Under the pieces are notes generated by a model. The model was not told where the DNA came from and ran no database searches. It saw only the letters and a list, made by a program, of their open reading frames with translations. From contig NC_133659.1 in NCBI RefSeq assembly GCF_037893015.1, forward strand, positions 11,301,885 to 11,365,884: a stretch of DNA of 64,000 nt, given 5' to 3'. This document shows, piece after piece, positions 1 to 10,850 of this stretch. Position numbers and translations under genes: made by a program. The DNA is from Macrotis lagotis. Lineage: Eukaryota; Chordata; Mammalia; Peramelemorphia; Peramelidae. Each line of letters starts with the position of its first letter. Within the stretch, counting starts at the first letter, position 1.

Positions 1-1084
1 AGAAAGGAAGGAAAAAGGAAAAAAGAGGTATCTTTTCATGTCTTCTTTGAAGTTCAGCTTCTTTTTAATTTCAAAATTGTCATCTTTGATTGTTTTGTGA
101 TGGTTGTTTTTACAGCAACATCAATGCAGTCCTTGTGTATTTTGTTTTCCTGGGTCAAACTTGCCTTATTCCAGCTTCCATCCATTGCTTCTGATGCTGT
201 CCCTGGAGACCAAGAAGAACAAGGCAACTCTTGTTGCCTTTCTATATGCCAGTCCTTCCAATACTTGCAGAGCTGTCCCATCTCCCCTGAGTCTTTCCTT
301 ATCTTGCTTAACCATTCCCATTTCCCTCTACACATCCCCAGAGGCTGGGACCATGGCTGCTCTTCTGGAAGCTCTCCAGCTCATGAACAACATCCCAAAG
401 TGAGGTAGCCAGAGCCTTCCTCCTTGAAAGTTCATAGCATCCTGTCCAGATGCTCGTGACTGCCATCTGTACATTTGCAGCTCACGGTCTCTCCTTTCCA
501 GTTAGGTCAGCCCCTGCCTCACCATCTTCTTCCCTTCCCCAAGTTCTGCCTCCATTGGAAACCCTGGGCTCTAGCTTCCTTGTCTCCCATGGTCTCTCTC
601 TAACCTGCCACAGGGTTGTGCCAGCTGCACAACCCTCTGGTTTGACAGAATCCGCCCCTGGTTCTGGAATACCTAGTCATAGCTCTGCAGTCTCCTTAGT
701 TCTGGAAGCTTGATGCTACCCCAAGAAGACATTAGTGTTGGCTGCCACATCATGCTGCTAGTTGACTCCCATTGAGCTGACGATCCCTGTGGACTTCCTT
801 TGCCTTGTCTCCCAACTTTCCTTTTAGTGATGCCCTTTAACATCTCTCTCCCTTCTCTAACTCTTTTACCCCCAGGCTTTTTAAAAACAGATGAAATGAA
901 TGAGTACCGATTTCATCCCCAGCTGTCTATGCTGTCTCTTTATCCTGGTGAGATTTTGGGTCCCCAGCTAGCTTCACATGCAGCAGTTTTGGAAGGGGAA
1001 GTACCTCTTCCCATTCCATTTTGTATTTACTCCAAAAGGACACATTAAAATTCAAGTCAAATGGATTCCACTCATTCATTCGAC
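1..1084. other. Intergenic, nothing recognised
   Basis: Only short reading frames with no family resemblance. The composition is T/C-rich and could be old repeat, but I cannot name it. Confidence 0.5.
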
Positions 1085-1165
1085 ACACTTTATCCAACTG
1101 AATTTGACAAATATTTATTAAGTGCCAACTGTAGGCAAAGCACTGGACTGGTTCTAAAAGGTAAA
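1085..1165 (+). mobile_element. MIR or L2 tail fragment
   Basis: The phrase AAATATTTATTAAGTGCCAA followed by GGCAAAGCACTGGAC is the usual tail shared by MIR/L2-type elements. Confidence 0.5.
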
Positions 1166-1309
1166 AGCGTAGCCTTTGACTTTGTCCCTTCCCTCCCCCT
1201 TGATCTCCAGACAGTAGTCTAGATCTAGTCATTCTCCTTCTGCCACTTCTCTCACTTCTCCCCGTTTCCTTCCCATTCCTCTATCAGCCCACATCAGAAC
1301 TCGTTTGTT

Positions 1310-1440
1310 TTCACCTGGATTCTTTTAGCAGCCTCCTAACTGGTCTTCCCCAACCTAGTCTTTTCTAAGTTTACTCTTCAGACATCTACCAGAATGATCT
1401 TCCTGGTTCTGACCTTTTCCTTCCCTTACTCAACGGCTGG
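1310..1440 (+). mobile_element. L2-clade LINE fragment
   Basis: GCAGCCTCCTAACTGGTCTT followed by a region that decodes to RMIFLVLT-F matches the L2 stretch NSLLTGLP...AKVILLKRKSDH. It is an old, degenerate fragment. Confidence 0.55.
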
Positions 1441-1444
1441 AATT

Positions 1445-1640
1445 GGTGTCACAATGGTGCAGGTTCAAATTGTTCCTCACATCCTTATTGACTGGGTGAC
1501 CTTGGACAAGTCATTTCACTTTTCTGAGTCATTACTAGAACCTACTTCTCAAGGTTGTTTTGAATATCAAATGAGTTACTATATGGAAAGGGTTTCTACC
1601 AACCTTCGAATACTTTCTAAAGGTGAGTTATTAGTGAAAG
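1445..1640 (+). mobile_element. MIR/THER1-type SINE
   Basis: TGACTGGGTGACCTTGGACA then AGTCATTTCACTTTTCTGAG and AAGGTTGTTTTGAATATCAA follow the MIR order: core, then tail with GTTGTGAGGATTAAATGAG. Confidence 0.6.
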
Positions 1641-1644
1641 GAGG

Positions 1645-2159
1645 TCCAGCTTATTTGCAGAGTTTCTGGCATGGGATCTCTCCCCAGGGAGAATCGGAGA
1701 ATTGGTTCTAATGAGGTAACCATGCACTGAAGAGGCACTCAAGAAGGCCTACCTTCCTTGGACTCCTCCGGTGGCCTTTGATAGCTCACCACATCTAGGG
1801 AGAGATCCTGCTGAACTTGGGAAATTTGGAAGCTTGGGAGAGCAGACCCTGGAGGGGAGGGTGCAGTCAGACGCTGCAGCCTGTGCAACCTTGGTGCCCC
1901 AAGGAGTGACCTTTGAGGATGACCTTCTGGACCTCAGCCTGGCAGTGGCCGAGAAATGGACTCATCTAACAGTCATGCTTCATCTAGACAAGAACTTGGT
2001 AGAACCGTTGCTATGGAGAACTAAGAGCGCATTCCTCCAGAAATCCAAGGGGGTAGAGGGAGCAGGTGCCACCAAGTTCTTGGAGAGAGGAAGCATGTCT
2101 TACTATATATTAGAAACAAATCTCCCTTTGTAAAAACTAAGAAATGTTTTCCAGAGGGG
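1645..2159. other. Unrecognised; open frame 1771-2133 of 120 codons
   Basis: The frame 1771-2133 has no recognisable domain, no partner exon and ordinary composition. It may be chance or an old repeat. Confidence 0.4.
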
Positions 2160-2455
2160 AAAAACTCTGAATTCTGTATGCAGAGCAAAGCATGCTATGT
2201 CCACTTTCAGAAACAAAACTGTTTGTTCTTTCTTTCTCGTGTTTTTCCCCTTCGTTCTAGTTTTTCTTTCACAGTTTGACCAATATAGAAATGTTAAACT
2301 CGATTCTACATGTACAACCTATACCAGGTCCTTTGTTGCAACGGATAGCGGGGTGGGAAGGGACAGTGGCAGGAAAATGCGGAACTCAAAAGCTTTCAAA
2401 AGGAGGAATGCTGAAAAGTAGTTTTGCAAGGGATTTGAAAATAAATAAAGGAGAA
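2160..2455 (+). mobile_element. Old L1 3' end
   Basis: GCAGAGCAAAGCATGCTATG, a T-rich run, TGTACAACCTATACCAG, then GGAACTCAAAAGCTTTCAAA and AATAAATAAA correspond to the marsupial L1 3' UTR as I remember it. Diverged. Confidence 0.6.
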
Positions 2456-2597
2456 AAAACTCATAAATGTTCAATGGAAGTGAAATGCCAGCTACAGAAT
2501 ACAGCTGTGGGGGCTTGAGTCAATAGCAATAAATTAAAAAGCAGCTCCCAAATCCCCAGGGCATCTTAGAATTCTGAGGGCTGCTGTAGTCGCCTAG

Positions 2598-2599
<2 letters not shown>

Positions 2600-2646
<47 letters not shown>

Positions 2647-2892
2647 AAGAGAAACAGAGATGGAAGGAGAAAGAAAAGACAGAGACAGAGATAGCGACAG
2701 AGGCAGAGACAGATAGGAGAGAGACAAAGGTAGGAGAGAGAGGGGGGAAGACAAGTTAAGGGAGAGAAGGGGAGATAGAAGGAAAAAGAGGCAGAAGATA
2801 GAAGAGAGAGAGAAGGAGGGGAAGAGGAGAGAGGGAAGAAAGAGTTGGAAGAGACGGAATGAGAAAGAGAGGAAAGAGAAAGAGTGAATGGG
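2600..2892 (+). repeat. (GA)n and polypurine tract
   Basis: A pure (GA)n block at 2601-2643 is followed by about 250 bases of nearly unbroken purines. Confidence 0.95.
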
Positions 2893-2984
2893 GAGAGTGT
2901 CCACTGCATTATTTTTGTGGATGTTGCCATTTTCAATGGCTCCTTATTACTTACTGACCAAGTAGTAAATTTCTTTTTTTCATT

Positions 2985-3500
2985 CAAGATCACAATCCAG
3001 GTCTAACCTACCCTTCTATCTCCATCTCACCTTCTTCATATCACCCAACTTCTAACAAAACTGGCTCCCCCACCTAACCCCGTTGCCTTGCAAAAACCTA
3101 AAAAAAACAAACTGGCTCCCCAGTCTTCCCAAATCTTATCCAATCCTCTTCCATCTCTGTGCTTAGCCAAACTGGACTCACCCTGTTCACTTCCACCTCT
3201 GCCTACTGGAATCCCCTCTTCCTTCCTTCATAGTCCACTTTAGATGCGCCTCCTCCCTGAAGTCTTACACAGCTCAAAGAGTTCTCTCCTTCTTCAAATG
3301 TCTTCAAGAGCTTCTACTTCTTAATGTGGGCCTGTACTCATACTTATCCCCTTCTGTCTTGGGTTACAGATTTCTGTGCATAAAAGCTATTCTTTTAAAT
3401 TATAAGCTCCTTGAGGGCAAGGTTGCGTCTAATTTCATTAATAAGTCACCAATACCTAATAATGTCTTGTACATATTAACCATTTAAAGTGTTACATTTT
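2985..3500 (+). mobile_element. L2 3' region
   Basis: CCTACTGGAATCCCCTCTTC, then GAAGTCTTACACAGCTC, then TAAGCTCCTTGAGGGCAAGG and GTGTC-like text follow the L2 3' end order. It is interrupted by a tiny SINE insertion at 3071-3108. Confidence 0.6.
3058..3121 (+). mobile_element. 38-bp SINE tail with 13-bp target site duplication
   Basis: The inserted piece 3071-3108 is just the last bases of a WSINE1-type SINE (CCCCGTTGCCTTGCAAAAAC and an A run). It is flanked by AAACTGGCTCCCC at 3058-3070 and 3109-3121. Confidence 0.85.
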
Positions 3501-3604
3501 AGTAATAACTAATCATAATGGTAAATTATTGATTTATACATTTAATATTTTATTTATGTCATTTGTAAATCAGTATTGATCCTATCATGGGTACCTCTAT
3601 GTTT

Positions 3605-3795
3605 TCCCTTTGAAGGATCACTGAATCATAGAATTAAGGCTAGAAGGACCTTAGAGGTCATCTGAACTAAGACCCTCATTTTACAAATGAAGAAACTAAG
3701 TCCCACAGAGGTAAGGACTTGTTCAAGGTCACACAGTCATTGACAAACCTCTCCCAATCCCGAAACTAGTGCTCTTTCCACCACACAAGCCCCCA
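3605..3795 (-). mobile_element. MIR-type SINE
   Basis: CCTCATTTTACAAATGAAGA, then AAGGTCACACAGTCATTG, then CTAGTGCTCTTTCCACCA is the reverse complement of a MIR/THER1 body. Confidence 0.65.
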
Positions 3796-4009
3796 TGTAT
3801 GTACAAGAACTTCCAAGAGTGATGGTTTCCATCTCTTGACACCATCTCAATCCTAAAGGAAAATGAGCGTCATCAGCAGATAGTACCCTGCATCCATCTT
3901 TATTACCAACAGCCCAGGTGAATCCGGAAGCAAAGGCTGAATCCGATCTCCTAAAATGGAGTTTTTGTCTCTACAATTAGGCTGAGTCCTGAGTCACTGA
4001 TTCCAGAGC

Positions 4010-4195
4010 CACAAGGAGGCAGCACTGAACAGTCTAAAGTTTTGATGTCAGAGGACCTGGGTTCAAATTATGACTCTGTTACTAACTACCTGGATAATTT
4101 TGAGCAAGTCACTTAATTCTCTTGAGTTTTAGTTTCCTCATGTCTGAGGAAGGGAGGAATGGACTAGGAATATGATCCTAAAATACTCTGAGATA
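4010..4195 (+). mobile_element. MIR/THER1-type SINE
   Basis: GGACCTGGGTTCAAATTATG, then GAGCAAGTCACTTAATTCTC, then TAGTTTCCTCATGTCTGAGG. Confidence 0.7.
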
Positions 4196-4346
4196 AGCAA
4201 CATGAAAGATGCTCTCAGTTGAAGGGCATGGGGTAGGATATTGGTCTTGGCCTTAGGAGACAGAGACACTCTGGAAGCCCCACTAGGGAGTCAGTGATTG
4301 AGGGCCCGAGGGATGGATGGGGTAGCATGCTATCTGTAAACTGCCT

Positions 4347-5600
4347 CATGCCTCATTATTCTTTTTTTATTTTCATTAAAGATATTGAGTTTTACATTTT
4401 TCCCCCCAATCTTGCTTCCCTCCCCCCTCCCCCCCCAGAAAGCACTCTGTCAGTCTTTACTTTGTTTCCATGTTGTACCTTGTTCCAAATTGCGTGTGAT
4501 GAGAGAGAAATCATATCCTTAAAGAGAAGTCTAAGAGGGAACAAGATCAGACAATAAGCTATCTGTTTTTTTTTTCTAAATTAAAGGGAATAGTCCTTGC
4601 ACTTTGTTCAAACTCCACAGCGTCTTATCTGGATACAGATGGCACTCTCCTTTGCAGACAGCCTAAAATTGTTCCCAATTGTTGCATTGATGGAATGAGC
4701 AAGTCCTTCAAGGTTGAACATCACTCCCATGTTGCTGTTAGGGTGTACGGTGTTTTTCTGGTTCTGCTCATCTCACTCAGCATCAGTTCATGCAAATCCC
4801 TCCAGGTTTCCCTGAAATCCTGTCCCTCCTGGTTTCTAATAGAACAATAGTGTTCCATGACATACATAGACCACAGTTTGCTAAGCCATTCCCCAATTGA
4901 AGGACATTTACTGGATTTCCAATTCTTTGCCACCACAAACAGGGCTGCTATAAATATTTTTGTACAAGTAATGTTTTTACCCTTTTTCCTCATCTCTTCA
5001 GGGTATAGACCCAATAGTGGTATTGCTGGGTCAAAGGGTATGCATATTTTTGTTGCCCTTTGGGCATAGTTCCAAATAGCTCTCCAGAAGGGTTGGATGA
5101 GTTCACAGCTCCACCAACAGTGTAATAGTGTCCCAGATTTCCCACATCGCTTCCAACAATGATCATTATCCTTTCTGGTCATACTGGCCAATCTGAGAGG
5201 TGTGAGGTGGTACCTCAGAATAGCTTTAATTTGCATTTCTCTAATAATTAATGATTTAGAGCATTTTTTCATATGGCTATGGATTCCTTTGATCTCCTCA
5301 TCTGTAAATTGCCTTTGCATATCCTTTGACCATTTGTCAATTGGGGAATGGCTTTTTGTTTTAAAAATATGACTCAGTTCTCTGTATATTTTAGAAATGA
5401 GTCCTTTGTCAGAATCATTAGTTGTAAAGATTGTTTCCCAATTTACTACATTTCTTTTGATCTTGGTTACATTGATTTTATCTGTGCAAAAGCTTTTTAA
5501 TTTAATGTAATCGAAATCATCTAATTGGTTTTTGGTGATATTCTCCAACTCTTCCTTAGTCATAAACTGATCTGACAGGTGGACATGCCTCATTATTCTT
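4347..5600 (-). mobile_element. 5'-truncated L1 with perfect 17-bp target duplication
   Basis: The insertion occupies about 4364-5583 between two copies of CATGCCTCATTATTCTT (4347-4363 and 5584-5600). On the - strand it carries an open 3' part of L1 ORF2 of about 285 codons ending at 4721. That part includes CWWSCELIQPFWRAIW, IPFDPAIPLLGLYPEE, KIFIAALFVVAKNWK and CPSIGEWLSKLW, followed by a 3' UTR of about 360 bases. The reverse transcriptase and endonuclease portions are missing, so it cannot move. The clean duplication and open frame suggest a fairly recent insertion. Confidence 0.9.
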
Positions 5601-5801
5601 GCTAACTCATTGGGGGCTAAATTCTGAGTTTTGGGGTTTTTTGATGCTTAAGGACTTCCAAGTACTGTTGACATGCTCTCATTGTGGAGTCTTAAGGTAA
5701 AGCTTCAGGTGTCCTGGCCTAAGCAAATCCTCTTTTACAGCTTCCAAACTAGGAGGGGCTTTCAAGCTCATTTTGTAAACCAAATGGACACTTACTTGAT
5801 T

Positions 5802-6470
5802 ATATACATCAGGGCTTAACCTTAGGTTGTCTTAGGGTCTCATCAAAATAAAATAATTATTCAAAGGCTGCACCCAGAATAAAAAATGTCTGTGTTCAGT
5901 GGACGTAGTGCTATGTAAGGACTCTGAGGCCGAGGTTCTTAGATATAAAAGGTTGCCTCATAACTTCTTAGAAGGTGGGGGAACGGCTGTCATCCATACG
6001 ACAGGCAAAGGCACAAAGCACCAAAGCAAACATAAAACAGCAAAGCGACAACGCAACGTATAAAAGTAGGTGCATACTGACTAATCTGTGTCCTACAGAT
6101 GGAGTGCATCCCACAGATAGATTGAAAATTCTGTGCAGTATGTTCCATCCAAAATACTACTTAAAAACACCAAAGAAATTTAATATCAACAAGATTATTT
6201 ATTAGTGATAGAATTTAAAAAAATCTAATACGCATTACATGCGAATTATTATTTTATTTTTTCAATAGTGAAAATTAAAACCCATAGACAGGAATTAACA
6301 TCAACAAGGGTATTTGTAATAGAATTTAAAAAATCTAATACTTATTCCATGCAAATCATTATTTTATTTTTTCAGTCATGAAAGTTAAAACCCACAGATG
6401 GGTCACATAAAGTTGCACTGTGGGTCACAGGTGACCTGCAGGCCATATTTTGGACAGCCCTGATATGTAT
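5802..6470. mobile_element. Non-autonomous hAT-like DNA transposon, 653 bp
   Basis: The element runs 5810-6462 with ends CAGGGCT...AGCCCTG and near-matching 8-bp flanks ATATACAT and ATATGTAT (two transitions). The right end (TGACCTGCAGGCCATATTTT then GGACAGCCCTG) has the typical hAT look. No transposase frame is present. An internal unit of about 115 bp is tandemly duplicated (about 6181-6295 and 6297-6405). Confidence 0.65.
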
Positions 6471-6751
6471 GAAGCTGAAACCTTGAACAGTGGCATAATC
6501 TGCCCAACTGGTAATTCATAGAATTCACATCTGACCTCACTTTCTGGCTCTGAATATGAATTTAACCATGCCCTATCATCTATCCTCGCAACTCTACTCC
6601 GGCAACAGCAGCCAGCCACTGTTTCCTAAGGGCTGCATTCCATCATCAGCTTGGTTCATAGGGTGCCAGACATCATGCTAATAAAGGAGTGCAGTCTTTG
6701 GATGGAGACGGAAGTTTTTGATCCTCCAAGAGTGAAACACGAGGAGGCTAG

Positions 6752-6786
<35 letters not shown>

Positions 6787-7070
6787 TGATAACAGGATAG
6801 TAAAGGGATGAAGATTATAGGAAGGGCTCTAATCACACTTCAGGCCATGCACTTAAAATCAGCTAGTGTTCCTGCCTTCAAAAAGCAAACGATCAAGATG
6901 AGGAGATAAGGCATTGCAGTTAAAATAGTAAATCCTCCTGATTTGTTATGTGTCTAACCAATTCAATCCAATAACATTGGTTAAGAGTTTACTACAAATG
7001 AGGCAAAGGAAATTAAAGACAAAATCAAACAACGGCCTCTATCCCTCAAGAGCTTTCTTTTGGAGGGAAG
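6471..7070. other. Unrecognised intergenic sequence with a poly(A) run
   Basis: Contains an A run at about 6756-6784. No gene or named repeat recognised. Confidence 0.5.
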
Positions 7071-7074
7071 AATG

Positions 7075-7290
7075 TGTTACTAGAATCATAGTTTTGGAGC
7101 TGGATGAGGTATCAGAAATCATCGACACCTAAAAAGGGCAGCATAGGGCAGTGAAAAGAGAACAGAAGATAGGTATTTGAATCCCACCTTTGTCATCATA
7201 TTAAGTTTTCTTCTTTGGTCTCAATTTCCTCATCTGTAAAATGAGGGAGTTGACTTAGATGACTTATGATGCCATTATTACATGTTATAC
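7075..7290 (+). mobile_element. MIR-type SINE fragment
   Basis: GGTATTTGAATCCCACCTTT, then CTCAATTTCCTCATCTGTAA, then AATGAGGGAGTTGACTTAGA is MIR order. It is preceded by an AATCATAG...GGAGCTGGATGAGG phrase. Confidence 0.65.
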
Positions 7291-7324
7291 TCACCTCCTA
7301 AATGGGAGTGAGGAACCACATCTG

Positions 7325-7510
7325 CCTAAAAGAACACTCCCTCTGGAGTCAGGACTTGAATTCTGATGCCACCTCTCACACTGCCTGTGGAGTCTTGAGG
7401 CAAGTCATCAAAAAAGTAAAGTGGTTAATCAACTTGTTCCAGATCACTCATCTAATGAATGACCACAATGGAATTTGAACTGTGGTCTTCTGACTTCAAA
7501 CCTGGCAAGA
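7325..7510. mobile_element. Two MIR-type fragments in opposite orientation
   Basis: 7325-7415 reads forward (CTGGAGTCAGGACTTGAATT). 7425-7510 reads reverse (TGGAATTTGAACTGTGGTCT). Both are degenerate. Confidence 0.5.
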
Positions 7511-7925
7511 TGCCAAGCAAAGCTGGGCAGGGCTTCATGAGGAAAAATAGCAAACTTTGAATTACTGTATGTAAATTGCAATTATGAGGCCACAGAAGAT
7601 GCATCCCAAATGAGCAAGACAGGATGCCCTCCTGCCTGATTGGAAGTCAAAGAGACTGGGAAGATAGTGCTGACATGGACAGAAATAGAAAAACTGCCCT
7701 AGGGTGGGGCGGAGCGGGCACAAAGGCTCTGACGAGGAACTCGGTTTTGCACCTTTTGAATTTGAAGTATCAGTAAAATATTCAACAGAGATAACTGGAA
7801 ATGAAAGGCAAGAACTCAAGATGGATATTTGTTGGTCAATCTGCAAAGGGATAATAAAGTGAAGCCATGCTCCATGATCCTCGTAGCTGATACGAACATG
7901 TATACTTTCAAAAGTGCAAAGCAAT

Positions 7926-7956
7926 TTTTTTGTATGTGTGTGTATATGTATATATA

Positions 7957-8005
<49 letters not shown>

Positions 8006-8008
8006 TAA
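7926..8008. repeat. (TA)n/(TG)n microsatellite
   Basis: TGTGTGTATATGTATATA grades into an uninterrupted TA run of about 40 bases. Confidence 0.95.
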
Positions 8009-8061
8009 AATCGTGGAGGTTGTATGCAGGTCTTGAGCAATTAAGATGGCATCACCATAGG

Positions 8062-8241
8062 AAAGACAGTGAGAGGGGCAGCTAGGTGGTGCAATGGATA
8101 AAGCACTGGCCCTGGAGTCAGGAGTACCTGGGTTCAAATCCGACCTCAGATACTTGATAATTACCTAGCTGTGTGGCCTTGAGCAAGCCACTTAACCCCA
8201 TTTGCCTTGCAAAATCCTAAAAAAAAAAAAAAGACAGTGAG
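8062..8241 (+). mobile_element. WSINE1-type SINE with target duplication
   Basis: Full-length copy 8074-8229: head AGGGGCAGCTAGGTGGTGCA, B-box-like GGTTCAAATCC, tail TAACCCCATTTGCCTTGCAA and an A run. AAAGACAGTGAG flanks it at 8062-8073 and 8230-8241. Confidence 0.92.
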
Positions 8242-8539
8242 GATTCTCCTTCTTGGAGAATTAGAACATTCTGTGCCAGCTCACCACGGGATTGGGAGCA
8301 GGGTTTTGCTGTTAGTTGTATAGCCAGAAGTGTCTATGTCTTTAAAACAGTCTGACAGCCCGTCATTTTCTTGTAGTCATGTCTGAAAGTGAAGGATTCT
8401 CTTTCTTTTCTAGGTACAGAGAGATCTAGGAGTCCAGGAATTCAGGCCAGGTGGTCAGTCAATGAATATGAATATGAATGAATATTAATAAGTCTACAAA
8501 GAGCCAGCACTGCACTAATCAATGAGAATACCAAAAAAG

Positions 8540-10010
8540 GCAAAGTCTGGAAGAGCTGCAGGTTTAGGGAGCAAGACAGTGAGTTAAGCTTTGGACACAT
8601 TGACTTTAAGATGTCTACCCAAGCATCCGGTGTGAGATGTCCAACAGGCAGGTGGAGGTGTGAGATTGGAGGTCAGCAAAGAGGTTGGGGCAGTAGAGGT
8701 AGATTGGAGAATCTTCAGTAGAGACATACTAATTAAATTCATAGGAGTTGATGAGATCATAGCAAAATAGCATAGAAGAGAGTTTGGGACAGAACCCCTA
8801 TTGGATACCTATTGCTAGAGACCTCTGGATGATCTGGATGAGGATCAAGCGAAGGAGACAAAGAAGGAGTGAACAGAGAGGTAGGAGGAGAACCTGGAGA
8901 GATTAGTGTTCTTAAAGCCTAGAGAGAAGAGAGTGTCAAGGAGAAGAGGGTTAACAGTGTTAAAGACTGCACGAGAGGTCAAGATGGAATATTTAGGCAA
9001 GACCATTAAATTTGATGATTAAGAGATCATTAGTAACTTTGGAGAGAGCAGTCCTGGTGGAATGATGAAGCCAGAAACCATAATGAAGAAAGTGGAGGGG
9101 AAAGGTGGAAGCCACTATTGTAGATAGCTTTCTCAAGTTTTGCTAGAAAAGGGTGAAACGATATAATCATAGTTAGCAGCGATGGATAGATCCAGCAAGA
9201 GGTTTTTTGAGGATACAGGAGACATAGCCATGCTTATAGGCAGAAGTAAAGCAGCCAAGAGTCAGGGTGAGATTAAAGATAAGTGAGAGAGTAGAAATGA
9301 TGAAGGATGCAATCTGTTGGAGGAGATAGGGTGGAATGGGATTGTTTGTGCAAGTAGGGTTTGCCTTATCAAGGAAAAGGGCCATCTCATAATGAGAGAG
9401 TGAAGGAGGGTGCAAGAGGAAATAGTGGAAGGAGGCATCCAACTGATGTGAGATGAGGAAGAGGGGAGAAGAGAAAGTTCACAGTGAATGACCTTAATTT
9501 TTTCTGTAAATTAGGAGTCAAAATTTCCCACTAAGAGGGTGAGGGAGGAGGAGTCAGAGGTTTAAGGAGGGTTGAGAAGTCTTGGAGACTTCCATGGAGA
9601 GTGGAAGAGTGAGTAGGTAAGGAGGTGAGAATGAGTTGCCATCCTCCACCTTCATTTCAGTAGCACTAAAGGAGTGAAGGCAGCAGATGGTGGGAGTGAC
9701 CAAAGGCTGAGTCTTGATAGGCTAAGATTGATAAGATGAGGGACTCAGGGACTCAAGAGAAGAGTAATGTTGAATTAAACTAGTTTGTCAAAGAGTCAAG
9801 ATGAAGAAAAGAGGAGAATATAGCTAATAGAGAGAGAATGACCTGTGAGAAAACCAGGGGAGACAGAGCTTCAGGGACATGGTGTAGGGGAAGAACAGGG
9901 TTTGGGGTTGTAAGCAGCGGTGCAATGACAATAGATTGTGATCAGATAAGGGAATTTCAGAATTCACGGAGACCCCACAATGGACAGAGATGTCCATTGA
10001 TCTCACAGCA
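8540..10010 (-). mobile_element. L2-clade LINE, internal coding region (decayed)
   Basis: In - strand order I can read LSDHNLLSLHRCL near 9940 (endonuclease side), then NPIPPYLLQQIASFIISTLS and KHGYVSCILKKP at 9190-9340 (reverse transcriptase N-terminal region). These are followed by a TALSKVTNDLL-like phrase near 9030 and CLLDIS...HLK near 8640. The order fits an L2/CR1-group ORF2. The frame is broken many times. Confidence 0.7.
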
Positions 10011-10589
10011 AGCTTATGTGGTTAGATAGACGGCTACACGAGGACTGCTAAGGTGGCCTGGAAATGACTAACACGACAGTCTCCTCTGCATGTTCACCCA
10101 GCCCCAAAAGGGCTTGTTTAGAATTCAGGGAACATTTGATTATAAAAATAAGGCATCAAAGAAAGTTAGGTTCTCTCTATATAATGGACCAGAAACCAAC
10201 TGGTTCACCTTTGGGACTTGTCCCTGGAACAAAGACAATCTTTTTGAGCCCCATCATTCTACTTCTGACTTTGTAAGCTGAGTCACAGAGTCAGGTCTCA
10301 GGAGAACTGAAGCTGAGGATCACCTTGAGGGCAATGGAGGGAGACATGGTGGGAGCAGGCTGTACCACATTACCACTGAAGAATTATGCAGAACTGGGGA
10401 AAATGTAACGTCAGAGAAATGGGTGATAGAAAAAGACTTGTCTGAGAAGCTTAAACAATCAGTCATAAATTTCATAGCAAGAGAATTTGAGGAAGGCACT
10501 CCTATTAGGAGGACCTCCGATGACCAATTCATGAGTCACGTGGGCTAAGTGGGTATGAATGGGTTGTAATCTGCCTCATTGGAAGGAAT
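10011..10589. other. Unrecognised, possibly more of the old LINE
   Basis: No clear family. Reading frames here are short and overlapping, without domain resemblance. Confidence 0.4.
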
Positions 10590-10850
10590 CACAAAAATAA
10601 AATATCTAGCATCTACATAGAGCTTACTTGGTGCTAGATATTAACTATGCTAAGCACTTCACTAATATTATCTCCTTTGATACAAACTTGGGAGATAGGT
10701 ATTATCTTCATTTTATAGATAAGGAAACTGAGGCAAACCAAGGTTAAGTCCCTTGCCCAGAGTCTTACAGCTAGAACACGTCTGAAGCTAGATTTGAAGC
10801 CAGGTCTTCTAACTGTAGGACTTGGACTCTATAAGTTCCCACTCACTAAC
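10590..10850 (-). mobile_element. MIR/THER1-type SINE
   Basis: AAGCACTTCACTAATATTAT, then TTTATAGATAAGGAAACTGA, then CCTTGCCCAGAGTCTTACAG and CAGGTCTTCTAACT are the reverse of a MIR with its tail. Confidence 0.75.

Noticed and set aside
1771-2133. 120-codon open frame as a possible gene
   Set aside because: No domain, no splice partner, no promoter and no resemblance to a known family. Length is within chance for this amount of DNA.
2566-2993. Ser/Leu-rich frames over the polypurine tract, also at 11266-11703
   Set aside because: They are translations of (GA)n simple repeat.
7562-8137. 191-codon frame on the - strand
   Set aside because: It runs through a (TA)n microsatellite and a SINE; no protein family is visible.
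8074-8150. tRNA-gene-like A and B boxes
   Set aside because: They belong to the tRNA-derived head of a SINE and repeat throughout the window; no intact cloverleaf with its own flanks was found.
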